Source: Chitinophagaceae bacterium
GTDB taxonomy: Bacteria; Bacteroidota; Bacteroidia; Chitinophagales; Chitinophagaceae
DNA length: 64,000 nucleotides
Direction: 5' to 3'
Assembly: GCA_016720825.1 (NCBI GenBank)
Contig: JADKJV010000027.1
Location: 124,001-188,000 of the forward strand
Position numbers and translations under genes: made by a program
The notes under the pieces: generated by a model
Seen by the model: only the letters and a program-made list of their open reading frames with translations
Database searches by the model: none
Told to the model about the DNA's origin: nothing
Part shown: in pieces, positions 1 to 7,585 of the stretch
Layout of the letters: each line of letters begins with the position of its first letter
Numbering within the stretch: position 1 is the stretch's first letter

Positions 1-662
1 CCGAAGAGTTCCAGGATATCCTTATCCGTTTCGTAACCGATAGAACGGAGGAGGGTTGTAACCGGGAATTTTTTCTTACGGTCGATATACGCATACATCA
101 CGTTGTTGATGTCTGTTGCGAATTCCATCCATGCACCTTTGAAAGGGATCACACGGGCAGAGTAAATCTTGGTACCATTCGGGTGAATGGACTGGCCAAA
201 GAATACGCCCGGTGAACGGTGAAGCTGGGAAACCACAACACGCTCAGCACCGTTGATCACGAAAGTACCACGGGGAGTCATGTAAGGGATGTTACCCAGG
301 AACACGTCCTGTACGATAGTCTGGAAGTCTACGTGCTCTTCGTCATTACAGCTGAGGCGCAGTTTCGCCTTCAGGGGTACAGCGTAAGTCAGACCACGCT
401 CCATACATTCCTCAATGGTGTAACGGGGCGGATCAATAAAGTAGTCCAGGAATTCCAATACGAAGATGTTACGGGTATCCGTAATCGGGAAATTCTCCTT
501 GAACACACGGAACAATCCTTCGATATTCCTTTTGTCAGGAGTCGTTTCCAGCTGGAAAAACTCTTTGAAAGACTGGATCTGTACTTCAAGTAAGTCGGGA
601 GCTTCAGCCAGGTGCTTGATTTTACCGAAATCCACCCTTTGGTTCATTTTTGTTGAAGGCAT
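1..662 (-). CDS. rpoB: RNA polymerase beta subunit, N-terminal part (partial)
   Basis: This is the 5' end of rpoB, cut by the left window edge; about 220 residues are visible. RpoB is the catalytic beta subunit of RNA polymerase. The translation has the family's N-terminal signature (FGKIKHLAEAPDLL, then SFKEFFQLET) and the conserved beta-protrusion segment with VVVSQLHRSPGVFF. The start is placed at 662 (MPSTKMNQRVDFG); an in-frame ATG five codons later is an alternative. rpoB is normally directly downstream of rplL. Here rplL lies about 3 kb away with a terminator and three or four unrelated genes between, so rpoB must use its own promoter. Confidence 0.97.
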   Translation of the reverse strand, partial: MPSTKMNQRVDFGKIKHLAEAPDLLEVQIQSFKEFFQLETTPDKRNIEGLFRVFKENFPITDTRNIFVLEFLDYFIDPPRYTIEECMERGLTYAVPLKAKLRLSCNDEEHVDFQTIVQDVFLGNIPYMTPRGTFVINGAERVVVSQLHRSPGVFFGQSIHPNGTKIYSARVIPFKGAWMEFATDINNVMYAYIDRKKKFPVTTLLRSIGYETDKDILELF

Positions 663-805
663 ATGCGTAAAACCGGTTTTAAAAGAGTTCGGGACGTACA
701 AATCACTTACAGGCCTCCGAAATGATGATTTCAGAAACCTGTGATTTTCAACTATTTGAACATGATTTGGAGCGTCAAAATATAATTGGCCAAAATAAAG
801 GATGG

Positions 806-836
806 CAAAGGTAAGGATAAAAGGCTATTAATCAAT
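806..836 (-). promoter_or_regulatory. Predicted rpoB promoter (Bacteroidota type)
   Basis: On the minus strand a TACCTTTG box (806-813) matches the Bacteroidota -7 consensus TAnnTTTG. A TTG element lies 19 bp upstream (833-835), the spacing expected for the -33 element. It would start transcription about 135 bp before the rpoB start codon. Confidence 0.6.
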
Positions 837-867
837 AAAAGTTTATTAAGAAAAATCCCCTAAAACT

Positions 868-1965
868 ATGTGGAAAACAACCATCTCTGAAACATCCTTC
901 GGGACTAGATTTATGGCTCAAATCACCCCCGTGAACCCGAAGAAACTGATACAGGATTATTTCCACTTTACCCGTAACGACCGGGCGGGTATTTTGGTGA
1001 TCCTGGCTGTGATGATGGGGGTGATTTTGTTACCAGAGTTGATGGAGAAGCGGTCAGGTGACAGGATGCAGGCAACAGGTTACAGGGAGCAGGAGGCAGG
1101 GAGCAGGCAACAGGAGGCAGGAAGCAGGTTTACCCCGAATAGTGAAACTTATTCGGGGGAGCAGGAGGCAGGAAGCAGGTTTACCCCGAATAGTGAAACT
1201 TATTCGGGGGAGCAGGAGGCAGGGGGCAGGCAGCAGGGAACTGGTAACTGGCAACTGGAAACTGGAAACAAGGCAAAAAAAGGTGAACTATTCTATTTTG
1301 ATCCGAATCAGCTGGACAGGTCTGGATGGACCCGGCTGGGCTTGCGGGATAAAACAATAGGCATCATCCTCAATTATGTGTCTAAAGGAGGGCATTTCAG
1401 AAAGACGGAGGACCTGCAGCGGATTTATGGTTTACATCCTGATGAATACAGCCGGCTGGCGCCCTGGGTAAGAATCAGTGAGGTGCCAAACCCGGAGACG
1501 AAGTCCTCTCCCACTGCCTACACCAAAACGCCGGCGATGACCAGGGAAAAAACAATCCGGCCGGTTGACATCAACCAGTCAGACACCACCGCCTGGATCA
1601 GCCTGCCCGGCATTGGCAGCAAACTGGCATCCCGTATTATCCTGTTCAGGGAAAAGCTGGGAGGGTTTTACTCAGTAGATCAGGTTGGTGAAACTTTTGA
1701 TCTAGCTGATTCTGTTTTCAGGAAAATCAAAACCGCTTTACTGATGAGCCCGTTTAACCTGCGAAAAATAAATATCAATACAGCTACAGTTGAACAATTG
1801 AAATCACATCCATACATCCGTTATGAACTCGCAAGACCTATAATAGCCTATCGTGAACAACACGGTTTATTCAAACAATTAAATGAACTGATAAAAATAC
1901 CCGGGATTACAGAAGCCCGATTCCAGCAATTAGTTCCTTATCTAAAACTGGATGACCTGGAGTAG
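868..1965 (+). CDS. Membrane-anchored helix-hairpin-helix (ComEA-like) protein with repeat insertion
   Basis: A short N-terminus is followed by one transmembrane segment (about residues 40-57, GILVILAVMMGVILLPEL) and, in the last ~230 residues, three helix-hairpin-helix modules: around FYFDPNQLDRSGW, around VDINQSDTTAWISLPGIG, and around ININTATVEQL...IPGI. HhH repeats bind DNA non-specifically in ComEA-type proteins; a DNA-binding role at the inner membrane is inferred. Residues about 63-135 are low-complexity and come from an inserted minisatellite with two exact 17-residue repeats (see repeat feature), rich in Q, E, G, S and R. Translation may begin at 868 or at an in-frame ATG at 913. It runs divergently from rpoB. 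Confidence 0.8.
   Translation: MWKTTISETSFGTRFMAQITPVNPKKLIQDYFHFTRNDRAGILVILAVMMGVILLPELMEKRSGDRMQATGYREQEAGSRQQEAGSRFTPNSETYSGEQEAGSRFTPNSETYSGEQEAGGRQQGTGNWQLETGNKAKKGELFYFDPNQLDRSGWTRLGLRDKTIGIILNYVSKGGHFRKTEDLQRIYGLHPDEYSRLAPWVRISEVPNPETKSSPTAYTKTPAMTREKTIRPVDINQSDTTAWISLPGIGSKLASRIILFREKLGGFYSVDQVGETFDLADSVFRKIKTALLMSPFNLRKININTATVEQLKSHPYIRYELARPIIAYREQHGLFKQLNELIKIPGITEARFQQLVPYLKLDDLE
1073..1270 (+). repeat. Composite minisatellite and palindrome inside the HhH gene
   Basis: AGGAGGC/AGGAAGC-type 7-bp repeats flank two copies of a 26-27 bp palindrome (ACCCCGAATAGTGAAAC then TTATTCGGGG; 1133-1159 and 1184-1210). The unit repeats exactly with a 51-bp period (1111-1161, 1162-1212). 51 bp is 17 codons, so the frame stays open. 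The tail (1240-1268) changes to the CTGGTAA/CTGGCAA heptamer family. The same palindrome and heptamers occur in non-coding DNA at 10,316-10,500 and 56,610-56,940. Confidence 0.9.
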
Positions 1966-2287
1966 AATTCAGTTTGTCTTACCCCCTTTCCCTGAAGAAA
2001 ATCCGTTCAGTCGTTTCTGGCGAAGCCAATTCTCAATTAGAAATTATCAATTCTCAATTAGAATTAACCTTAATTAACCTACCGCTGAAACCATTGGTAC
2101 TGCTGCATTCCAGCGGAATCTGGATCACAAAAACGATTACTGTCATTTACGCCTTAACGTTTCCTTACACTGCTTTTGGCACAGTGGCATCTGTTTTGAA
2201 TTACTATATGCAGAACCGGAATTAAAAACAAATGGTCTCAAAGATTTTCCGGCTCATCAATGAGGCGAAAAAATAAAACAGATTACC
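1966..2287 (+). other. Spacer with possible gene remnant interrupted by a 7-bp repeat array
   Basis: No convincing intact gene is seen. At 2029-2068 lies an array of 7-bp units (ATTCTCA, ATTAGAA, ATTATCA). Both flanks read as protein-like in one frame each (upstream LPPFPEENPFSRFW; downstream RNLDHKNDYCHLRLN and CFELLYAEPEL), but the frames do not join. This could be a small gene split by the repeat. An 83-codon ORF at 1974-2225 in another frame also exists but has no recognisable family. Confidence 0.25.
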
Positions 2288-2766
2288 ATGAAAAAGATTT
2301 TTACTCTTATCGCCGCAAGTTTATTTACAACCCTTTTATTCGCGGCAGACCGCAAACCCATTGTGACATTAAATTCATCCAGGGGTTATGAAGTAGTGAT
2401 TGATGGCCGCAGTTATTTCAGTGATTACGGCACCATTAATCTCAGTAATATCGGATACGGCCAGCACATGATCAAGGTATTTGAAGTGAGCCGCGGCTAC
2501 CGCTTTATGAAAACAAAAGGCCCATTGCTGTTTCTTCCTTCTCTGTACGCAACAACAATGTAAGTATCACGATCGGTTTCCGTGGACAGATTATGATCAA
2601 AGAAAGCCGTATGAAAGAAGTATGGGGCAGGGATGACCGTGATCACGATCGTAACAATGGTTATGAAAACGACAGGAATGGCCAGGACAGGAATGAAAAT
2701 GACAATGGCCAGTATGACAATCGCGACCAGGGCAATAAAGGAAACGATAAACCCCGGAGATTCTGA
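2288..2766 (+). CDS. Small exported protein, frameshifted (one A short)
   Basis: The first frame starts with a signal peptide (MKKIFTLIAASLFTTLLFAA) and runs through a beta-rich segment (VVIDGRSYFSDYGTINL). It breaks at the A4 run at 2510-2513. One extra A restores a frame that continues KRPIAVSSFSVRNNNVSI and ends in a very polar Asn/Asp/Arg/Gln-rich tail (NDRNGQDRNENDNG). The full protein would be about 159 residues, exported to the periplasm or surface. No family is recognised beyond resemblance to short Bacteroidota proteins with an exposed charged tail. A good + strand terminator follows. Confidence 0.6.
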
Positions 2767-2797
2767 TTCACTGAATAACTTATTCAAGTAAAATACA

Positions 2798-2829
2798 AAG
2801 GCGGTCTCACAAGAGATCGCCTTTTTTAT
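2798..2829 (+). terminator. Rho-independent terminator after the 2288 gene
   Basis: AAGGCGGTCTC-ACAA-GAGATCGCCTT hairpin followed by TTTTT on the plus strand. Its tail touches the stop codon of the convergent gene at 2826-3356. Confidence 0.8.
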
Positions 2830-3356
2830 TCATTTAATTGACCCTGCTTAACTTCAGTGGCATCAATACTAAACATCAGGCTGAGGTAAGCACGTGTGTT
2901 CTTACTGCCAGGGAAAGGCATTAGTGTTACAGAGATGCTTAAATTTCCGACATAGAATTCCCAACCGTAAATTGATGGATTATAATCCGCGACTTTCATT
3001 TTCCTGGCAGGAATTTTATAACCCAGAATGGCTTCTAACTTGCTTTTCCATTCGTCGCAAATTTGTTGTCCTTTTTTCTCCTTTACTGTATCCGCAAGTA
3101 TTGCCTCATACACTATGAATTCTTTTAAAAATGAAATTTCATTCTCTTTCGTCCCTTCAATTAAAATTAAGGACTGAAAAACAGAATCAATTCCGGTTAT
3201 ATCATTTGCCGGTAATACTTTCAGCAACTCCCCACGCAGGGTTCTAAACTGACTGGTTGTGTCTGCGATAATTTTTCTGACCTGCCGATTAGTATTAGTT
3301 TGGCCAGAAATACTCAGAGATATCATCCACAAAAAAAGGGCAATAATAAATCTCAC
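2826..3356 (-). CDS. Hypothetical exported protein
   Basis: 176 residues with a clear N-terminal signal peptide (MRFIIALFLWMISLSISG). The mature part is soluble with alternating helical charged segments (for example EFIVYEAILADTVKEKKG) and no motif I recognise. It lies convergently to the 2288 gene inside the 3-kb block that separates rplL from rpoB. Function unknown; periplasmic location inferred from the signal peptide. Confidence 0.6.
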   Translation of the reverse strand: MRFIIALFLWMISLSISGQTNTNRQVRKIIADTTSQFRTLRGELLKVLPANDITGIDSVFQSLILIEGTKENEISFLKEFIVYEAILADTVKEKKGQQICDEWKSKLEAILGYKIPARKMKVADYNPSIYGWEFYVGNLSISVTLMPFPGSKNTRAYLSLMFSIDATEVKQGQLNE

Positions 3357-3418
3357 TAGATAGTTTTACCTAAAATAAAAAAAAGGATGTTATAAAAAAG
3401 TTATGGCATCGCTTTTAT

Positions 3419-3537
3419 GGGAGGTGCGTGGAGACTCGCACTTTATCGCTCATTCCGCTGCGTGCGCCGCTCCGCCGCGAGCGCAGCGAGAAACAAAACT
3501 CCTGCGAGAAACAGTACGCTGCGTGCGCTGCACCTCC
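3419..3537. repeat. GC-rich inverted-repeat segment
   Basis: The ends are complementary (GGAGGTGC at 3420-3427, GCACCTCC at 3530-3537). The interior holds near-direct repeats CGCTGCGTGCGCCGC and CGCTGCGTGCGCTGC. Composition is far more G+C-rich than neighbouring intergenic DNA. It lies between the start of the 2826-3356 gene and the rplL terminator. No gene is seen here. Confidence 0.5.
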
Positions 3538-3570
3538 GCGGCCGCCGCGGGAAATATCAAATTGCGGGAA

Positions 3571-3600
3571 ATAAAAAACCCCGGCCTCTAGACCGGGGTT
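3571..3600 (-). terminator. Rho-independent terminator of rplKAJL
   Basis: On the minus strand, stem AACCCCGG / CCGGGGTT with an 8-nt loop is followed by TTTTTTATTT. It sits 20 bp past the rplL stop codon, so the ribosomal-protein unit ends here and does not read into rpoB. Confidence 0.9.
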
Positions 3601-3619
3601 CCTTTATGATGCAAAGAAA

Positions 3620-3994
3620 TTAAGCAATTTCAACATCAGCGCCAGCTTCTTTCAGCTTAGCTGCGATTTCTTCAGCTTCAGCTTTAGAAACGCCTTCTTT
3701 CACGTTTTTCGGAGCACTGTCAACCAGATCTTTGGCTTCTTTCAGACCAAGACCAGTCAGGTCTTTTACGATTTTCACAACATTCAGTTTAGAGGCACCA
3801 CCAGATTTCAGTACCACGTTGAATGAAGTTTTTTCTTCAGCAGCGGCTGCGCCACCACCACCGTCACCTGATACCATTACAGCAGCTGCTGCAGGCTCGA
3901 TGCCGTATTCAGTTTTCAGGAAATCTGCGAGTTCTTGTACTTCTTTTACAGTTAAGCCTACCAGGCTTTCTGCGAGTGCTTTTACGTCTGCCAT
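3620..3994 (-). CDS. rplL: 50S ribosomal protein L7/L12
   Basis: 124 residues. L7/L12 forms the multimeric ribosomal stalk that recruits translation GTPases. The N-terminal dimerisation domain (MADVKALAESLVGLTVKEV) is followed by the Ala/Gly-rich hinge (AAAAVMVSGDGGGGAAAAEE) and the C-terminal globular domain (FNVVLKSGGASKLNVVKIVK, GLKEAKDLVDSAP). It is the last gene of rplK-rplA-rplJ-rplL and has a strong terminator. Confidence 0.98.
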   Translation of the reverse strand: MADVKALAESLVGLTVKEVQELADFLKTEYGIEPAAAAVMVSGDGGGGAAAAEEKTSFNVVLKSGGASKLNVVKIVKDLTGLGLKEAKDLVDSAPKNVKEGVSKAEAEEIAAKLKEAGADVEIA

Positions 3995-4129
3995 TTGATT
4001 TAAATTTTTCCCGCCTTCATTGACCCTCGTCTTTACTTAGGTTCTCCGGCGGAGTGATTAAAAAAATTTGCCTTAGTTGTCCCCCAGGCCTGGGCTTTTT
4101 ATTTAGTCGGTAGTCGCTAGTCGTTCTTG

Positions 4130-4185
4130 CCCGCCGTGCGCCTATGCTGAAGCTTCAGCGCAAGCATAAGCATTGCGAAGGCGGG
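4130..4185. repeat. Palindromic intergenic element between rplJ and rplL
   Basis: The 221-bp spacer between rplJ and rplL holds an imperfect palindrome with CCCGCC and GGCGGG ends and an inner GCTGAAGCTTCAGC core. It resembles the CCCGCC...GGCGGG elements between the tRNA genes at 9057-9190, so this is a dispersed family. A CCCAGGCCTGGG palindrome lies at 4083-4094. Confidence 0.6.
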
Positions 4186-4215
4186 AGTCAGACTAAGAGA
4201 TTACTGATAAAATGC

Positions 4216-4740
4216 TTATTCTGCTGCTGCTACTTCTGTGCCTTCTGCTTTTTTCTCTGCGTTCTGCAGTAAAGCTGCGAGTACGCGTTTTGCAGGAGAC
4301 TGGAGCAGGCCGATAACTTCTCCGATCAGTTCGTTCTTCGTCTTGATCTTCGTAAGTGCTACCAGTTGGTTATCGCCCATGTAAACATCACCATTGATAA
4401 AGGCTGCTTTCATCACGGGGCGTTCGCCGTTGCTTTCCTTGCGGAAAGAAGAGATGATCAGTGCCGGATCTTTGGGATTTTCTGAAAACATCAGGGCAGT
4501 TACTTTATGCAGTGAATCAAACATTCCTGCATATTTCTCGCTGTCCAGAGATTCGAGTGCTTTTTTGATAAGCGTGTTCTTAGCCACTTTCATTTCCACA
4601 TGCTTGTTAAAGCAAGCACGGCGGAGTTTGCCAATCTGGGCTACAGAAAGTGCTTCAGTATCGGTTACATAGAAGTTATTGTACTGGGAAAACTTGCCTT
4701 TCAGCAGTTCAATCACTTCGTTTTTTTGATCTTTAGTCAT
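4216..4740 (-). CDS. rplJ: 50S ribosomal protein L10
   Basis: 174 residues, full family length. L10 anchors L7/L12 dimers to 23S rRNA at the ribosomal stalk base. The N-terminus MTKDQKNEVIELLKGKFSQ and the segment FYVTDTEALSVAQIGKLRR are typical of the family, and the helical Ala/Lys/Glu-rich C-terminus (RVLAALLQNAEKKAEG) is the L7/L12 docking helix. Located 40 bp downstream of rplA. The unusually long spacer to rplL carries a dispersed palindrome. Confidence 0.97.
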   Translation of the reverse strand: MTKDQKNEVIELLKGKFSQYNNFYVTDTEALSVAQIGKLRRACFNKHVEMKVAKNTLIKKALESLDSEKYAGMFDSLHKVTALMFSENPKDPALIISSFRKESNGERPVMKAAFINGDVYMGDNQLVALTKIKTKNELIGEVIGLLQSPAKRVLAALLQNAEKKAEGTEVAAAE

Positions 4741-4780
4741 TATAATAAGTTTTGACTGTTCTGTTAATTACGGGTTCTTC

Positions 4781-5479
4781 TTAGTGGGCTGCATAGCCTT
4801 TAGCATCAATAACAATACCGGGGCTCATAGAGCTGGCCATGCTGATACCTCTTACGTATGTACCTTTTGAAGAAGATGGTTTTGCCTTTAATATCGCGTT
4901 CAGCAGCTCCTGGCTGTTTTCTGCGATTTTCTCAGGTGCAAAACTTACCCGGCCGATAGAAGCGTGGATGATACCCACTTTATCAACTTTGAAAGCGATT
5001 TTACCGCCCTTAACATCCTGGATAGCACCGGCTACATCGTTAGTAACAGTACCGGTTTTGGGGTTGGGCATCAGGTTACGGGGACCGAGCACTTTACCCA
5101 GTTTACCAATCTTAGGCATCACGGAGGGAGTAGCGATGATAACGTCTACATCAACCCATCCGCCTTCGATTTTGGTTACAAATTCTTCCAGACCTACGAA
5201 GTCTGCACCAGCAGCTTTTGCTTCTGCTTCCTTATCAGGAGTGCAGAGAACAAGAACGCGTTTGGTTTTACCGGTTCCGTGGGGCAGGGTTACTGTACCG
5301 CGGATTGCCTGGTCAGCTTTTTTAGGATCCACACCCAGACGGATGTGCAGATCTACTGATGCATCAAATTTGCAGGTGGTGATTTGTTTAACCAGTGCAG
5401 ATGCCTCTTTTAAAGAGTATGCTTTGTTTGCATCAACTTTCGCTGCTGCAACTTTTCTTTTTTTACTGATGAATGCCAT
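4781..5479 (-). CDS. rplA: 50S ribosomal protein L1
   Basis: 232 residues, normal length. L1 forms the mobile L1 stalk near the E site and in many bacteria represses its own operon. Conserved family signatures are present: DLHIRLGVDPKKADQAIRGT, LPHGTGKTKRVLV, and PKIGKLGKVLGPRNLMPNPK. It follows rplK by 58 bp in the same unit. Confidence 0.98.
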   Translation of the reverse strand: MAFISKKRKVAAAKVDANKAYSLKEASALVKQITTCKFDASVDLHIRLGVDPKKADQAIRGTVTLPHGTGKTKRVLVLCTPDKEAEAKAAGADFVGLEEFVTKIEGGWVDVDVIIATPSVMPKIGKLGKVLGPRNLMPNPKTGTVTNDVAGAIQDVKGGKIAFKVDKVGIIHASIGRVSFAPEKIAENSQELLNAILKAKPSSSKGTYVRGISMASSMSPGIVIDAKGYAAH

Positions 5480-5537
5480 GTTAATTCTTTTAAGGAGTTC
5501 AGACCGTCTTCACTTTAAGAAGATGGTCAAACAATTT

Positions 5538-5981
5538 TTAGTTTTCCCAGGGGGCTTTACCTTCTACAGTTAATCCCAGGCTACGTGCTGTACCAGCTAT
5601 CATTTTCATAGCGCTTTCTACGGTAAAGCAGTTCAGGTCGGGCATTTTGTCTTCAGCAATTGCCTTTACCTGTTCCCAGTTTACTTTTCCCACTTTCGCA
5701 CGATTGCTTTCTTTGGAACCTTTGGGGAGCTTAGCCGCTTCCAGAAGCTGAACAGCAGCAGGAGGTGTTTTGATAATAAAATCAAAACTCTTGTCTGTGT
5801 ACACGGTAATTAATACGGGGAGAACTTTTCCTTGTTTGTCCTGAGTTCTTGCATTGAACTGTTTGCAGAATTCCATGATGTTGATACCCTTGGAACCCAG
5901 TGCAGGACCGATAGGGGGAGCAGGATTCGCCTGGCCACCCTTACACTGCAGCTTTACAAAGCCGGTGATTTCTTTTGCCAT
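5538..5981 (-). CDS. rplK: 50S ribosomal protein L11
   Basis: 147 residues. L11 binds the GTPase-associated region of 23S rRNA. The N-terminal domain carries KLQCKGGQANPAPPIGPALG and the C-terminal RNA-binding domain has IAGTARSLGLTVEG. It is the first gene of rplKAJL, behind its own promoter and separated from nusG by a terminator and repeat DNA. Confidence 0.98.
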   Translation of the reverse strand: MAKEITGFVKLQCKGGQANPAPPIGPALGSKGINIMEFCKQFNARTQDKQGKVLPVLITVYTDKSFDFIIKTPPAAVQLLEAAKLPKGSKESNRAKVGKVNWEQVKAIAEDKMPDLNCFTVESAMKMIAGTARSLGLTVEGKAPWEN

Positions 5982-6094
5982 TTTATAAAATTTATTGGTT
6001 CAAGCGACTTTTCGTCCCGGAACGTCCGGTATTACTTAGTCTCCCAAAGCACTAACCCTCCTTGCGGGGGATTAAAAAGAACTAATTGGGGTTG

Positions 6095-6126
6095 CAAAAG
6101 TAGGGTAATTCAGGCTTTTAAACAAG
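6095..6126 (-). promoter_or_regulatory. Predicted rplKAJL promoter
   Basis: Minus-strand TACTTTTG box (6095-6102) fits TAnnTTTG. A TTG element lies about 20 bp upstream (6123-6125). Transcription would start about 105 bp before rplK. Confidence 0.55.
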
Positions 6127-6141
6127 AAAACAAGAGAAAAT

Positions 6142-6367
6142 GTTGGAGGTTGGACGTTGGAGGTTGGAGGTTGTGCCCCAAAATTAGAAATGTCCTAAAA
6201 CATTGAAATTTAATTTTTTACGAATATTGAAAGGTTGGAGTGTTCTTCAAGAAAGAAAATCCCAAACTATCAGAACAGTCCAACAATCCAACTTTCCAAC
6301 ATTCCAACTAAGAAAGACTTTTCGATCTTTCGGGTTCAACCTCCAACCTCCAACATCCAACCTCCAA
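6142..6367. repeat. 7-bp (and 8-bp) repeat arrays between nusG and rplK
   Basis: 6142-6173 is a GTTGGAG/GTTGGAC array with a 7-bp period. 6278-6310 holds ATCCAACA/TTTCCAAC-type units of about 8 bp, and 6335-6367 holds the complementary CTCCAAC/ATCCAAC heptamers. The two outer arrays are inverted relative to each other and could fold together in RNA. No gene lies in 5982-6418. Confidence 0.8.
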
Positions 6368-6397
6368 CAAAAAAGCCTCCCAGTTTCTGGAAGGCTT
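6368..6397 (-). terminator. Rho-independent terminator of secE-nusG
   Basis: Minus-strand hairpin AAGCCTTCCAG-AAA-CTGGGAGGCTT followed by TTTTT, 22 bp past the nusG stop codon. It separates tuf-secE-nusG transcription from rplKAJL. Confidence 0.88.
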
Positions 6398-6418
6398 TCA
6401 ATTTTATAAAGAACCCGC

Positions 6419-7003
6419 TTAGCTAATCTTCTCCACCTGCATATAGTTTAGTTCCACAGGTGTTGATCGTCCGAAGATCTTCACGGTTACTTTCAGTTTT
6501 TTCTTTTCGTCGTTAACGTCTTCGATTACGCCATTGAAATCATTGAAAGGTCCTTCGATGATTTTGATGGTTTCTCCAACGATAAATGGTTCTACCATGC
6601 TTACGCCACCGGCTTCGGCCATTTCATCCATTTTGCCGAGCATTTTGTTTACTTCGGAGCGGCGCAGGGCGATCGGGTTTTCTTTACCCAGGAAATGGAT
6701 CACGTTGGTTGTGTTCTTGATCACATCCCGGAGATCATCATTCAGTTTACCATTGAGGATTTCAATCATCACATAACCGGGATAATAGTTACGCTCGCGC
6801 ATTACTTTTTTCCCGTTGGCTACTTTATACACCTTCTCCACGGGCAGGAAAACCTGTTTTACCTGGTCCCATCCCCCGCGGGAAATTTCCTTATCCAGGT
6901 ATTCCTTTACCTTTTTCTCCTTGCCGCTCACCACGCGCAGCACGAACCATTTGGTATCCTGCTGTTGCGGGGTTTCCGCTGTGCTATTTGTAGTAGGTTC
7001 CAT
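6419..7003 (-). CDS. nusG: Transcription termination/antitermination factor NusG
   Basis: 194 residues, normal length. NusG binds RNA polymerase through its NGN domain and Rho or ribosomal S10 through its KOW domain. NGN features are visible (WFVLRVVSGKEKKVKEYLD, YPGYVMIEI) and the KOW motif is at the C-terminus (VGETIKIIEGPFNDFNGVIE). An N-terminal Thr/Ser/Gln-rich extension of ~18 residues precedes NGN. The start codon overlaps the secE stop (TAATG), so the two are translationally coupled. Confidence 0.98.
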   Translation of the reverse strand: MEPTTNSTAETPQQQDTKWFVLRVVSGKEKKVKEYLDKEISRGGWDQVKQVFLPVEKVYKVANGKKVMRERNYYPGYVMIEILNGKLNDDLRDVIKNTTNVIHFLGKENPIALRRSEVNKMLGKMDEMAEAGGVSMVEPFIVGETIKIIEGPFNDFNGVIEDVNDEKKKLKVTVKIFGRSTPVELNYMQVEKIS

Positions 7004-7206
7004 TATTTAAAAAGACTTTCATAAATAAATTGGAAAGCTTTACCAGCCACGAAGTCCATAGCCAGTATGATAAACGTGATCACAATCGTAGCAGCCAGTA
7101 CAATCATAGTAGATTGCTGCAACTGGAGCCATGTCGGCCAGGTTACCTTTTCAGTCAGCTCCTTATAGGAGTCCCTGAAATAAATAGCGATTTTATGCAT
7201 ATACAT
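7003..7206 (-). CDS. secE: Preprotein translocase subunit SecE
   Basis: 67 residues, the short single-membrane-span form of SecE. The amphipathic N-terminus with the conserved ELTEKVTWPTW motif is followed by one transmembrane helix (TMIVLAATIVITFIILAMDF). SecE clamps SecY in the protein-conducting channel. It lies between tRNA-Trp and nusG, the usual order. Confidence 0.96.
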   Translation of the reverse strand: MYMHKIAIYFRDSYKELTEKVTWPTWLQLQQSTMIVLAATIVITFIILAMDFVAGKAFQFIYESLFK

Positions 7207-7214
7207 TCAGTTTG

Positions 7215-7285
7215 CACGGGCAGAGAGATTCGAACTCCCATCAACGGTTTTGGAGACCGCTATTCTGCCATTGAACTATGCCCGT
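7215..7285 (-). tRNA. tRNA-Trp (CCA)
   Basis: 71-nt cloverleaf on the minus strand. Acceptor stem ACGGGCA/TGCCCGT, anticodon loop CTCCAAA with anticodon CCA, T-arm GAGTTCGAATCTC. CCA is not encoded. It lies 8 bp upstream of secE. Confidence 0.96.
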
Positions 7286-7289
7286 GTAT

Positions 7290-7506
7290 AAAATTCCAAA
7301 ATACAAATCCCAAATTCCAAACTTCACAACAGTTGGCAAATGAGCTAAAGAAGAACTAAAAGTCAAAATTAAAAACTCAAAAAACCGATACTCGAAACTT
7401 ACTAAAGAAAGCAAGCTTTCCTAATTCTCAATTATAAATTCTCAATTAAGAACGAGTCTCTTTAGAAAGCTAAAAGCTATCCCGACCAGGTCGGAACAGC
7501 TTTTAG
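7290..7506. repeat. Heptamer arrays and long hairpin downstream of tuf
   Basis: The 300-bp tuf/tRNA-Trp spacer holds two 7-bp arrays (ATTCCAAA/ATACAAA-type at 7290-7323; ATTCTCA/ATTATAA at 7424-7450). It also holds an 18-bp imperfect inverted repeat (CTAAAAGCT...AGCTTTTAG, 7470-7506) with only two mismatches. The hairpin may terminate or attenuate tuf transcription although no clean T-tract follows. No gene is seen. Confidence 0.7.
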
Positions 7507-7585
7507 TCTCTTATGTTTCAAGGCTTTAGAGCAAAACTGCTTTAGGCCTGCAGCTAAAAGCTTTTGGGCTTGTAGCGTGATTTTC

